NCBI RefSeq assembly: GCF_008042035.1
Contig: NZ_RDBL01000013.1
Location: 1,519,960-1,561,327 of the forward strand
Direction of reading: 5' to 3'
DNA from: Streptomyces sp. col6
Lineage (GTDB): Bacteria; Actinomycetota; Actinomycetes; Streptomycetales; Streptomycetaceae
Length of the DNA: 41,368 bases
Made by a program: the position numbers and the translations under genes. Below the pieces are notes generated by a model, which saw nothing but the letters and a program-made list of their open reading frames with translations, did not search any database and was not told the origin of the DNA. Below are positions 15,995 to 26,867 of this stretch, in pieces (within the stretch, counting starts at the first letter, position 1; every line of letters begins with the position of its first letter).

Positions 15995-16612
15995 GTGAGA
16001 AGCAGCGGCGACGGTACGGCAGCGGGTGCGCCGTACCCGCAGCAGGGGAGTACGGCCGACCGAACCATGAGGCAGTCGGCCGTGCCGGCTGCGGTGGTGG
16101 GGGGCGGCGTGGCATCGGCCGAAGACATCGGCTATCGCGGGCCCACGGCGTGCGCGGCGGCGGGGATCACCTACCGGCAGCTCGACTACTGGGCCCGTAC
16201 CGGACTCGTCGAGCCGAGCGTCCGGCCGGCGTACGGGTCGGGGACGCAGCGCCTCTACAGCTTCCGGGACGTCGTCCTGCTGAAGATCGTGAAGCGCTTC
16301 CTCGACACGGGCGTGGCGCTCCAGAACATCCGGACCACGGTCCGGCACCTGAGGGCCCGCGGCTTCCAGGACCTGGAGCGCATGACGCTGATGAGCGACG
16401 GCGCGACGGTGTACGAGTGCTCCTCGCCCGCCGAGGTCGTCGATCTGCTCCAGGGCGGCCAGGGCGTCTTCGGCATCGCTGTCGGCGTGGTGTGGCGGGA
16501 CGTGGACGCCGCGCTGTCCCAGCTGCACGGAGAGCGCGTGGACACGGGGGAGACCCTGGTCGGGCACAACCCCGCCGACGAGCTGGCACGGCGCCGCAAC
16601 CGGGCCGTCTGA
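15995..16612 (+). CDS. MerR-family regulator (Rv1830 type)
   Basis: 205 residues. A variable N-terminus of ~40 residues precedes the MerR winged helix (GYRGPTACAAAGITYRQLDY, WARTGLVEPSVRPAYGSGTQ, RLYSFRDVVLLKIVKRFLDT). A short C-terminal region follows, with GATVYECSSPAEVVDLL and GVFGIAVGVVWRDV. This matches the Rv1830-type regulators linked to cell division in mycobacteria. GTG 15995 has GGAGG 6 nt upstream; the frame continues upstream to 15917 over the promoter, so that part is not used. It is transcribed alone or with dinB, which starts 90 nt later from its own promoter. Confidence 0.88.
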   Translation: MRSSGDGTAAGAPYPQQGSTADRTMRQSAVPAAVVGGGVASAEDIGYRGPTACAAAGITYRQLDYWARTGLVEPSVRPAYGSGTQRLYSFRDVVLLKIVKRFLDTGVALQNIRTTVRHLRARGFQDLERMTLMSDGATVYECSSPAEVVDLLQGGQGVFGIAVGVVWRDVDAALSQLHGERVDTGETLVGHNPADELARRRNRAV

Positions 16613-16671
16613 GCCGCGGAGGGCCCGCCCGGGGCGTGAACCGCGGGCGGCCGGCCGTGGTGGCGCGGCGA

Positions 16672-16694
16672 TTGTCAGTGCCGTAGGGCAGCAT
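16672..16694 (+). promoter_or_regulatory. RecA-NDp / PafBC-type DNA-damage promoter of dinB
   Basis: TTGTCAGTG (16672-16680) is a perfect match to the upstream half of the damage motif. It is followed by 8 nt and CAGCAT (16689-16694), which keeps the A and final T of TANNNT. Transcription would begin at about 16701, within 2 nt of the dinB GTG, giving a leaderless message. Confidence 0.75.
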
Positions 16695-16702
16695 CGGCAG
16701 GT

Positions 16703-18166
16703 GTGAGAGCCGCGCCCACCATCCTCCATCTGGACATGGACGCCTTCTACGCCTCGGCGGAGCAGGCGGCGAAGCCCAGCCTGCGCGGCAAGCCGGTCGT
16801 GGTGGGCGGGCTCGGCCCGCGCGGGGTCGTCGCGACCGCCTCGTACGAGGCACGGCGGTTCGGGGTGCACTCGGCGATGCCGATGGCGCAGGCCCGACGG
16901 CTGGCGCCGAACGCGGCCTATCTGGTGCCGCGCTTCACGCTGTACCGCTCGGTCAGCGACCAGGTCATGGAGCTGCTGGGCCGGCTCTCCCCGCTGGTGG
17001 AACCGCTCAGCCTGGACGAGGCCTTCGTGGACCTCGAAGCGGGCGGCACGGCCGACGACACCGCCTCGGCCCTGGAGATCGGCCGCCAGCTGCGCGAGGC
17101 GATCGAGGCGGTCACCGGACTGAGCGGTTCCGTCGGGCTCGCCGGCTCCAAGATGCTCGCCAAGATCGCCTCCGAGGAGGCCAAGCCCGACGGGATACGC
17201 CTGATCGCCCCCGGCACCGAGCGGGAGCACCTCGCGCCCATGCCGGTGCGCACCCTGCCCGGCGTCGGCCCGGCCACCGCGGACCATCTGCGCCGCGCCG
17301 GCATGACGACGGTCGACGACCTCGCCGAGGCCGGCGAGGCGGAGCTGATCCGGCTGCTGGGGAAGGCTCACGGCGCCTCGCTGCACCGGATGGCGATCGG
17401 CTTCGACGACCGGCCGGTGGTGGCGGAGCGCGACGCGAAATCCGTCTCGGTCGAGGACACCTTCGACACGGACCTGCACGACCGGGTCCGGGTGCGCACC
17501 GAGGTGGAGCGGCTGGCCGACCGGTGCGTCCAGCGGCTGCGGGGCGCAGGGCGCTCGGGGCGCACGGTGGTGCTGAAGGTGCGCCGGTACGACTTCTCCA
17601 CGCTGACCCGCTCCGAGACGCTGCGCGGGCCCACGGACGATCCCGCGGTGGTCCGCGAGGCCGCCGCCCGCCTCCTGGAGTCCGTGGACACCACCGGGGG
17701 AGTGCGGCTGCTGGGCGTGGGCGTCACCGGGCTCGCGGACTTCACCCAGGAGGACCTGTTCGCCCAGGCCGCCGGGGAGCGGGCGGCCGCCGCCCTCCCG
17801 GAGGACGCCGACGCGGGGCCACAGGGCGACGGCGGGGACCGTGAGGGAGAGGGCGAGGCCGAGCCGCCCTCGGAGGCGGCGGAACACCTCGCGGCGCGGC
17901 GCTGGCCCGCCGGGCACGACGTACGGCACGAGGCGCACGGGCACGGCTGGGTGCAGGGCAGCGGGGTCGGCCGGGTGACCGTGCGGTTCGAGGAGCCGGG
18001 CTCGGCGCCCGGCCGGGTGCGTACGTTCCGCGTCGACGACCCCGCGCTGCGGGCCGCCGACCCCCTGCCGCTCGTGCCGGAGCCGCCGGACTACTCCTCC
18101 TGGCCCGCCAGCCGGCCGAAGTCGCGGTCCGGGGGCGGTTCGCCGGGGGCGGCGTCCAGGCCGTAG
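16703..18166 (+). CDS. dinB: DNA polymerase IV (Y family) with C-terminal extension
   Basis: A 487-residue translesion polymerase. The catalytic acidic residues are in HLDMDAFYASAEQ (Asp11) and LSLDEAFVDL (Asp/Glu near 102-103). The helix-hairpin-helix is LPGVGPATADHLRRAG. The little-finger domain ends at the clamp-binding motif QEDLF (near 354). In most polymerases IV that motif is the C-terminus. Here ~130 more residues follow: an acidic linker, then a small domain (HGWVQGSGVGRVTVRFEEPG). GTG 16703 is chosen because homology starts there and the -10 box ends 8 nt before it. The last 76 nt overlap the convergent PRC-barrel gene. Confidence 0.93.
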   Translation: MRAAPTILHLDMDAFYASAEQAAKPSLRGKPVVVGGLGPRGVVATASYEARRFGVHSAMPMAQARRLAPNAAYLVPRFTLYRSVSDQVMELLGRLSPLVEPLSLDEAFVDLEAGGTADDTASALEIGRQLREAIEAVTGLSGSVGLAGSKMLAKIASEEAKPDGIRLIAPGTEREHLAPMPVRTLPGVGPATADHLRRAGMTTVDDLAEAGEAELIRLLGKAHGASLHRMAIGFDDRPVVAERDAKSVSVEDTFDTDLHDRVRVRTEVERLADRCVQRLRGAGRSGRTVVLKVRRYDFSTLTRSETLRGPTDDPAVVREAAARLLESVDTTGGVRLLGVGVTGLADFTQEDLFAQAAGERAAAALPEDADAGPQGDGGDREGEGEAEPPSEAAEHLAARRWPAGHDVRHEAHGHGWVQGSGVGRVTVRFEEPGSAPGRVRTFRVDDPALRAADPLPLVPEPPDYSSWPASRPKSRSGGGSPGAASRP

Positions 18167-18459
18167 TGGCGGTACAGCTGGAGCTCCTGCTCGGGGGAGA
18201 GATGGCGGCCCACACCGAAGTCGGGCGCGTCCTTGATCAGAGCCCGGTCGAAGGGGACGCGCAGGGTCTCCCCGACGAACTCGCTCGGCTCCAGCGGGAC
18301 GAAGGCGTCACGGCTGAAGAGGCCGGTGCGCACGGCCGCCCATTCGGGTACGCCGGTCGCGTCGTCGAGGTACACCTCGTCCACGGTCCCGATCTTGGTG
18401 CCCTTGCGGTCGAAGGCCTTGCGGCCGATCAGGCTGCGCGGGTCGATGTCGGTCTGCAC
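18091..18459 (-). CDS. PRC-barrel domain protein
   Basis: A 122-residue soluble protein. It has an N-terminal PRC-barrel (SLIGRKAFDRKGTKIGTVDE, then VPEWAAVRTGLFSRDAFVPL) and an acidic tail with SPEQELQLYRHYGLDA. PRC-barrels occur in photosynthetic reaction-centre H subunits, RimM and many stress-related small proteins; the specific role here is unknown. GTG 18459 has GGAGGGA 3 nt upstream. The frame is open far beyond on this strand, antisense to gcvP, but that has no support. It is divergent from the gcvP riboswitch and its 3' end overlaps dinB. Confidence 0.85.
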   Translation of the reverse strand: MQTDIDPRSLIGRKAFDRKGTKIGTVDEVYLDDATGVPEWAAVRTGLFSRDAFVPLEPSEFVGETLRVPFDRALIKDAPDFGVGRHLSPEQELQLYRHYGLDAAPGEPPPDRDFGRLAGQEE

Positions 18460-18582
18460 GGTCCCTCCCACACGGGTCGCGGCTGGTCCACAGGGACTAC
18501 AGAAGAGCAGTTCCGTGGTCTTGGCCACTCGAGAATTCTCGTCGTGTACCCCGCTGGTAGGCTGGCAATGGCTGCTGACCCC

Positions 18583-18803
18583 GTGCGGGAGAGTCGACCG
18601 GAGTCCATCCGGACGACGCCGAAGGAGCAAATCCTCCCCGGAATCTCTCAGGCCCCCGTACCGCACGGACGAGGTCACTCTGGAAAGCAGGGCGGGTTGC
18701 GCGCGGCCGATGGGCCGGACGGAGCCCTCACCCTCACCGACGGTGAAAGCCGGTGCCCCTGTGGCGCCGGTGAAGCTCTCAGGTTGAGATGACAGAGGGG
18801 GAG
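18583..18803 (+). ncRNA. Tandem glycine riboswitch upstream of gcvP
   Basis: Two glycine aptamers in tandem. The first, about 18585-18690, carries GCGGGAGAGTC, CGCCGAAGGAGCAA, ATCTCTCAGG and CACTCTGGAAAG. The second, about 18691-18803, carries CACCGACGGTGAAAGCC, GGTGAAGCTCTCAGG and GACAGAGGGGGA. These are the conserved cores of the family. A TAGGCT -10 box (18558-18563) lies just upstream. The element ends ~65 nt before the gcvP ATG and should switch gcvP on when glycine is plentiful. Confidence 0.92.
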
Positions 18804-18867
18804 GCCGTACGGGCACCCGGCGCCGCGGTGCCCCTCGCAGGTCGTGACAGACCAGGAGGCCTCCACC

Positions 18868-21753
<2,886 letters not shown>

Positions 21754-21795
21754 CGCGGAACGCCTGATCAGGGTGTGGTGACGCGGACATGCGTC

Positions 21796-21829
21796 GGGGC
21801 CGGTACGGAGATTCCTCCGGGCCGGCCCC
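21796..21829. terminator. Hairpin between gcvP and DUF5999
   Basis: GGGGCCGG (21796-21803) pairs with CCGGCCCC (21822-21829), and an inner CGGAG/CTCCG stem closes a 4-nt loop. It lies between convergent stop codons. Confidence 0.75.
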
Positions 21830-21850
21830 TCTTCCGTACTGCCGCGCCGC

Positions 21851-22057
21851 TCAGGCGGCCTTCACCACCCGGCTCGTCGCCAGGGGCCTGTGCGGGGCGA
21901 TGATCTGCCCGTCCGGAAGCAGCTCACCGGTGTCCTCGAAGAGCAGGACGCCGTTGCACAGCAGGCTCCAGCCCTGCTCCGGGTGGTGGGCCACCTGGCG
22001 GGCGGCCTCCCGGTCGGCTGAGTCGGCTGTCGGGCAGGGTGGCTGGTGCTGGCACAT
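21851..22057 (-). CDS. DUF5999 family small protein
   Basis: A 68-residue protein starting MCQHQPPCPTAD. The two early Cys with a third in GWSLLCNGVLLFEDTGELLP are typical of the DUF5999 family found across Streptomyces. The function is unknown; the conserved Cys/His residues could bind a metal. The start at 22057 is set by the family N-terminus, although the frame is open to 22216. A dre-like palindrome lies about 220 nt upstream. It is convergent with gcvP. Confidence 0.85.
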   Translation of the reverse strand: MCQHQPPCPTADSADREAARQVAHHPEQGWSLLCNGVLLFEDTGELLPDGQIIAPHRPLATSRVVKAA

Positions 22058-22380
22058 GGATGGGTTCTTTCGCTGCGTCGAGTTGAGTGACCTGCGGTGT
22101 GAAGAGGTGTTCATGACCGCCCCCGTGTCGATCGGTCGGATCCCCAGTGTTGCCCCACGGGCGTCAATCCGCAGGGATTTCGCCGCAGCGCTTCCACTCC
22201 TCCCATGACGCGTCACCCGGCCGGACGGTTCAACTCAACTGCACTGTCACTTCGGGTGGTTCGGGGTGGCCGGATGGGACTAGACCGGATGGGCCGAATG
22301 CCCCATGCCGGTCCGCGCACTGTGCCCCGTCGCCGGCGGGGGCGACGGGGCACACAGTGCGCGGCGATCGGCCGCCCGCG
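22058..22380. other. Gene-free stretch with terminator and DasR-like palindrome
   Basis: No gene seen in these 323 nt. The promoter of the DUF5999 gene must lie here (minus strand). An element GGGACTAGACCGG (22276-22288) has 9 of 10 bases of the palindrome GGTCTAGACC, the core of DasR operators. It is flanked by a direct repeat, CGGATGGG at 22271-22278 and 22286-22293. The left half near 22100-22200 shows nothing distinctive. Confidence 0.45.
22315..22362 (-). terminator. Terminator of the 198-residue minus-strand gene
   Basis: GTGCCCCGTCGCC (22322-22334) pairs with GGCGACGGGGCAC (22341-22353) over a 6-nt loop. A GCGCACT/AGTGCGC outer extension is separated by a 2-nt bulge. Confidence 0.8.
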
Positions 22381-22977
22381 TCAGGCCGGGGCCGGGGAAC
22401 CGAGGAGCGGGCCGGGGCCGGGCATGATGCGCGTGGTGATCACGGGCAGCAGGTCGGCGGCCCGGTGCGGCCGGAGGGCCGCGATGCCGGGAGGCGCGGG
22501 GGCCAGCGGAACCAGTACGTCGGCCGGGTCCGGGGCGCCGAAGGACGCGTCGGCCTCGGGGTCCCCGTGCAGCCACAGGGCCAGCATGTAGAGGTCGGGG
22601 ATGGACAGCAGCCTCGGCTGGTAGTGGCCGCTCAGCCCCTCCGCCTGGCGCAGGGCCAGCTCCGTCGAGGTGATGTACGGCCCTTCGAAGAAGTGCGAGA
22701 AGGCCCAGCCGTCCGCGGTGAGCATGGTGTCCGCCGCCGCGACCGCCCGCTCCGTGCTGCGGATCTGGAAGCGCCAGGCGGCGAGCCGGGTGGCGGGTGC
22801 GAGTCCGCCCGGGGCGAGGTCCAGCACATGGACGGGCAGCGGGTGTTCGGGGCTCAGAGGTCCCTGTGCGGACCGCAGGGCGGGCGTACGGGCCTCGCGG
22901 ACCGCGGTCGGTGAACCGAGCGCCGCGAGGACGCTGCGCAGCGCGGGCGCGGGGGCCGGGGGAACATGCAGCGGCAT
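22381..22977 (-). CDS. Uncharacterised 198-residue protein
   Basis: I do not recognise the family. The protein is Pro/Ala-rich at both ends. It has a conserved-looking core: LAAWRFQIRSTERAVAAADT, GWAFSHFFEGPYITSTELAL and LLSIPDLYMLALWLHGD. There is no signal peptide, membrane helix or Cys cluster. The segment LHGDPEADASFGAPDPADV resembles the end of small soluble enzymes, but no catalytic motif is clear. Codon use is that of its neighbours. It is divergent from the glutamate-cysteine ligase gene across 484 nt and has its own terminator. Confidence 0.7.
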   Translation of the reverse strand: MPLHVPPAPAPALRSVLAALGSPTAVREARTPALRSAQGPLSPEHPLPVHVLDLAPGGLAPATRLAAWRFQIRSTERAVAAADTMLTADGWAFSHFFEGPYITSTELALRQAEGLSGHYQPRLLSIPDLYMLALWLHGDPEADASFGAPDPADVLVPLAPAPPGIAALRPHRAADLLPVITTRIMPGPGPLLGSPAPA

Positions 22978-23461
22978 AATGTGGGTCGCCTCTCACTTCG
23001 GAGACACGGTGGTGCGCGGGCGGGTGCAGACGGCGCTGTCGGCGTGCGGGGCCAGAGGAGGCCGGTGACTGAGCCGGTGCGTCAACTCTCTGCCTCGTCC
23101 GCGGAGTTTATACGACACGTGTTCACGCGGTGTTTCCACTAGCCGCCACGGCTATTGCCGGCAAGGCGGTATCCGGACTTTATTATGCGGAGATCATGCT
23201 GATTCGGCGCGAGCGGCGCAGCCGCCGCCTCGGGTTTTTCCCGCGCCGCGGTCGGCCGAAACCCGTCGGCGCTTTAACGGCCCGCCATACGGGGAAACCG
23301 GCCGTTGCCCCATGCCGAGTGAATGTGCCCGGGGCCCCGGCGCTCAGATTAGCGGGTGTGCGCCCTCCGCGGGGCGTTACGGATCACGTCCTGCGGGCAT
23401 TATCGATCGTGATGCGAGCGGCCCGGGGCCGCGTGCCGGCCACTCGAGGAGGGACACATCG
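22978..23461. other. Long divergent intergenic region, AT-richer, with hairpins
   Basis: No gene is supported in these 484 nt. Several short AT-rich patches stand out against the GC background: GTTTATACGACACG near 23106, and CTTTATTATGCGG near 23178, where TATTAT at 23181-23186 could be a -10 box. A palindrome TTGCCGGCAA sits at 23155-23164, and a hairpin with a T tract at 23210-23238. The promoters of both flanking genes must lie here. Confidence 0.5.
23210..23238 (+). terminator. Intrinsic-terminator-like hairpin with T tract
   Basis: CGAG-CGGCG (23210-23218) pairs with CGCCG-c-CTCG (23223-23232) over a 4-nt loop and is followed by GGTTTTT. A T run after a hairpin is rare in this genome. 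It could end a short transcript starting near 23193, or attenuate the message of the downstream ligase gene. Confidence 0.5.
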
Positions 23462-24967
23462 ATGGGGGAGAAGGTCGTCGCGGGCGCCTTTGACCTGTCC
23501 GATCGGCAGAAGTACCGGAGGAAGCTGCATCAGTGCCTGGAGGCGCTGTCCGGGCTCCTGGCCGAGCGGCGGTTCGACCGGCCGCGCAACCTCATGGGCA
23601 TGGAGATCGAACTGAATCTCACGGGCGCCGACGCCATGCCGAAGATGTTGAATGGGGAGGTACTGGAGCGCATCGCGAGTCACGATTTCCAGACGGAACT
23701 GGGGATGTTCAATCTTGAGGTGAACATAGTTCCCCATCATCTGTCGGGGCGTGTTCTCGATCAGCTGGCCGAAGAGCTGAGGACCGGGCTCGGATATGCG
23801 GACCGGAAGGCCGGTGAGGTCGATGCCGGGATCATGATGATCGGAATCCTGCCGACACTCGGCCGCGAGGACATGGTCCGGTCCAACCTCTCGGACGTCG
23901 ACCGTTACGCACTCCTGAACGATCAAATGGTGGCGGCCCGCGGCGAGGATTTCGCGCTCGATATCGAAGGCGTCGAGCGGCTGGTCGCCACCGCCGGTTC
24001 GATCACCCCGGAGGCGGCCTGCACCTCGCTGCAACTGCATCTCCAGGTGACGCCGGAACGCTTCGCCGACGTGTGGAACGCGGCGCAGGCCGTGGCCGCC
24101 GTCCAGGTGGCCCTGGGTGCCAACTCGCCCTTCCTGTTCGGCCGGGAGGTGTGGCGCGAGTCGCGGCCGCCGCTGTTCGAGCAGGCCACGGACACCCGGC
24201 CGCCCGAACTGCGCAACCAGGGCGTACGGCCCAGGACCTGGTTCGGGGAGAAGTGGATCGGCTCGGCCACCGAGCTCTTCGAGGAGAACCTCCGGTACTT
24301 CCCCCCGCTCCTGCCCATCTGCGACGAGGAGGATCCGCTGCGCGTCCTCGCCGACGGCGGGGTGCCCCAGCTGAAGGAGCTGGTCCTGCACAACGGCACG
24401 GTCTACCGGTGGAACCGCCCGGTGTACGGGATCGCCGACGGCGTCCCCCATCTGCGGGTGGAGAACCGGGTGCTGCCCGCCGGCCCGACCGTCGCCGACG
24501 TCATCGCCAACACCGCGCTCTACTACGGCCTGGTCAGGGCGCTGGCGGAGGAGTCGCGTCCGGTGTGGACCAGGATGCCGTTCCAGGCCGCCGCGGAGAA
24601 CTTCGAGATCGCGTGCCGTCAGGGCATCGACGCCGAGCTGATGTGGCCCCGGCCCGGCCGCTCCGGCGGGCTGACCAGGGTTCCGGTGGCGAAGCTGGTG
24701 CGGGACGAACTGCTGCCCCTGGCCGCCGCCGGGCTCGACGGCTGGAACATCGAGCCCGCGGACCGGGACCACTACCTCGGGATCATCGAGGAGCGCTGCA
24801 AGCGGCGGACGAACGGTGCCTCCTGGCAGGCGGACACCTACCACCGGGCACGCGAGGCGGGAATGGACCGGGGCGCCGCGCTCGCCGCGATGACCCGGCG
24901 CTACGGCGAACTGATGCAGGGCGGCGACCCCGTGCACACCTGGCCGGCCGGTATCCCGGCGCCGTGA
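23462..24967 (+). CDS. Glutamate-cysteine ligase family protein (GCS2)
   Basis: A 501-residue ATP-grasp-like carboxylate-amine ligase of the GCS2 family. The conserved early motif is LMGMEIELNLTG, which holds the Mg/ATP Glu residues. It is followed by GMFNLEVNIVPHHLSG, CTSLQLHLQV, and NSPFLFGREVWRESRPPLFEQ-type residues in the substrate pocket (ANSPFLFGREVW, ESRPPLFEQA). Members join glutamate to an amine or cysteine; Streptomyces do not make glutathione, so the real substrate is unclear. ATG 23462 has AGGAGGGA upstream; the frame extends earlier without support. It stands alone, with a convergent neighbour and a strong terminator. Confidence 0.88.
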   Translation: MGEKVVAGAFDLSDRQKYRRKLHQCLEALSGLLAERRFDRPRNLMGMEIELNLTGADAMPKMLNGEVLERIASHDFQTELGMFNLEVNIVPHHLSGRVLDQLAEELRTGLGYADRKAGEVDAGIMMIGILPTLGREDMVRSNLSDVDRYALLNDQMVAARGEDFALDIEGVERLVATAGSITPEAACTSLQLHLQVTPERFADVWNAAQAVAAVQVALGANSPFLFGREVWRESRPPLFEQATDTRPPELRNQGVRPRTWFGEKWIGSATELFEENLRYFPPLLPICDEEDPLRVLADGGVPQLKELVLHNGTVYRWNRPVYGIADGVPHLRVENRVLPAGPTVADVIANTALYYGLVRALAEESRPVWTRMPFQAAAENFEIACRQGIDAELMWPRPGRSGGLTRVPVAKLVRDELLPLAAAGLDGWNIEPADRDHYLGIIEERCKRRTNGASWQADTYHRAREAGMDRGAALAAMTRRYGELMQGGDPVHTWPAGIPAP

Positions 24968-24995
24968 CCGGGCGGCGGGCGCCGGGCTGGTGAGC

Positions 24996-25037
24996 CCGCG
25001 GTACGGGTACGGGGACGCCCCCGTACCCGTACCGCGG
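24996..25037. terminator. Bidirectional terminator, perfect 19-bp stem
   Basis: The left arm 24996-25014 (CCGCGGTACGGGTACGGGG) is perfectly complementary to 25019-25037 across a 4-nt loop. It sits between convergent stop codons and should end both transcripts. Confidence 0.92.
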
Positions 25038-25042
25038 TGCCG

Positions 25043-26830
25043 TCAGTGCTGGGCGGCGCGGACGCCCTCGCCCGCGGTCATCACGGCCTGGAGGATCACC
25101 GCCTGGATCTCGGCCGGGTCGTTCACCTGGTAGCCGCCGCCCCCGGTGACCTTCGCGATCTCGTCCAGCTCCTCGCGGTCCGCCTCGGGCCCGACCGCGA
25201 TGGCCAGCAGCGGGACCGGGCGATCCGGGTCGGCGATGGACTTCAGCTCGTCGACGAGGCCGGAGCGCGAGATGGACTTCTCGTCCTGGTTCGAACCGTC
25301 GGTGAGGATCACGACCGCGTTGAACTTGCCCTTCACGTAGGTACGCTGCGCCTCCTTGTACGCGGCCAGGGCGGTGTCGTACAGGCCCGTCGCGCCGTCC
25401 GGCACCGGCTTCAGGGCGGCGAACGCGGCGGCCAGCTTCTCGCGGTGCGTGCCGCCGCCCTTCGCGGCGTCGCCCAGCCGGGCGGTCGTCACCAGCCGGC
25501 GGTAGTCCTTGTCGCCGTCGAGCGTGGTCGCGAACTCCCAGAGGCCGATCTCGTCGTTCGGCGCGAACTGGTTGAGTGCCTGGATCAGCGAGGCCTTGGT
25601 GACGTCCATCCGGGACTGGTTGCGGCCCGGCACGATCGCGGCCATCGAACCGGACGCGTCGACGACCGTCGTCAGCCGTGCGCTCTGCACGGTGATCGTC
25701 CACATGCCCAGCGTCTCCTGCAGCGTCTCGTCCGACGGGGCGGGCGGCTGGGTCGCGTCGTACGGCTGGGGGGATCTGCCGCCCGCCGCCGCGACCAGCT
25801 TCTCGTCCGCGGTGCCGGAGGTGGTGCGGAAGCCGTGCTCCTGGAGGGTGCGCAGGGAGCTGTCCTCGGAGAGCAGGGTCATGAACCGCAGCGCGGCCCG
25901 GCCCTCCTCCGTGCTCCGGTGCTGCTCGTCGACCAGGGTGAACGGGTAGTTCAGCAGCGGTGTGCCGTCCTTCGGGTAGAACAGGTCGAGCTTGCCGGCG
26001 CCCGCCGACTCGGCGTTGTGGGCGAAGGCGGCCTGTTCGGAGAGCAGCACCGCCTGGTTCCGTGCCGGGTTGCCCTCCTCGGCCCCCGAGCCGTCCTGCG
26101 GCAGCGTCGCCACCACTTGGGTGTCGCCGTCGGACATCCGCTGGGCGAGCAGCTTCGCGGTGGCCGCGACCCGGGTGTCGCTGTCCCCGCCCTGCTTCTC
26201 GGCGGAGGCGCCGATGCTGGTGAGGGCCAGCAGACCGGTGGCCGAGCGCGCGGGGTCGGCCGCACCGATGTGCACCTCGTCGGACTCCATGGCCCCGCCG
26301 GTCAACTCCGCCCAGGAGTACGTCTTCTTCGGCCAGCCGAAGCTCTTGGCGGCCTTGGGCACCATGGCGAGGGCGACCGGTGAGGTGGCGACGGAGTCGC
26401 CCGGGGAGATCGCGACGCCGTCGCCGTCCCCCTTCGCCCGGCTCAGCCACAGGTCGGAGTCGGGAAGCCATATCTGGTAGTCGGGGGCACGGGTGCCGCT
26501 CGCGAGTGCGTCCGCGACCTTGTACGAGTCACGGGCCACCACGTTCACGTCGATGCAGCGGCCGTCGGAGCGCACCTCGTCCGCACGTGCCCGGTCGGCG
26601 ACGGCACGTACGGCGGGGGCGATGTCGGGCGAGGCCATCATGGACAGGTGGACGGCGCTCTCCTCGCACGACTTCGAGAACGAGAGCAAGCCGCCCTGCG
26701 CCGCGACCGCCGTTCCCCCCGCCACGGCGAGAACGAGCACGGTGGCGATGACCACGGTACGGCGGCGGCGCGGTGGACGGTCCCCGCCTCCGGCCGCTCT
26801 GCGGTCATCGGGCAAGCTGTGACGTCCCAT
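25043..26830 (-). CDS. vWA-domain, solute-binding-like exported protein
   Basis: 595 residues. A basic N-terminus (PPRRRR) and one hydrophobic helix (TVVIATVLVLAVAGGTAVAA, ~25-44) should export or anchor it outside the cell. Residues ~55-380 resemble a periplasmic-type solute-binding fold (HLSMMASPDIAPAVRAVADR, DYQIWLPDSDLWL). The C-terminal ~200 residues form a von Willebrand A domain with the MIDAS motif VVDASGSM and VILTDGSNQDE. No lipobox Cys is evident; Cys54 and Cys72 may form a disulfide. ATG 26830 has AAGGAGG upstream. It is divergent from the CPBP protease. The ligand and partner are unknown. Confidence 0.88.
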   Translation of the reverse strand: MGRHSLPDDRRAAGGGDRPPRRRRTVVIATVLVLAVAGGTAVAAQGGLLSFSKSCEESAVHLSMMASPDIAPAVRAVADRARADEVRSDGRCIDVNVVARDSYKVADALASGTRAPDYQIWLPDSDLWLSRAKGDGDGVAISPGDSVATSPVALAMVPKAAKSFGWPKKTYSWAELTGGAMESDEVHIGAADPARSATGLLALTSIGASAEKQGGDSDTRVAATAKLLAQRMSDGDTQVVATLPQDGSGAEEGNPARNQAVLLSEQAAFAHNAESAGAGKLDLFYPKDGTPLLNYPFTLVDEQHRSTEEGRAALRFMTLLSEDSSLRTLQEHGFRTTSGTADEKLVAAAGGRSPQPYDATQPPAPSDETLQETLGMWTITVQSARLTTVVDASGSMAAIVPGRNQSRMDVTKASLIQALNQFAPNDEIGLWEFATTLDGDKDYRRLVTTARLGDAAKGGGTHREKLAAAFAALKPVPDGATGLYDTALAAYKEAQRTYVKGKFNAVVILTDGSNQDEKSISRSGLVDELKSIADPDRPVPLLAIAVGPEADREELDEIAKVTGGGGYQVNDPAEIQAVILQAVMTAGEGVRAAQH

Positions 26831-26867
26831 GTCGGTGGTGCCCCTCCTTGAGGATGTACAAGGAAAA

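Noticed and set aside
15977..17944. A 655-codon minus-strand frame opposite the MerR gene and dinB
   Set aside because: Antisense shadow without any domain signal.
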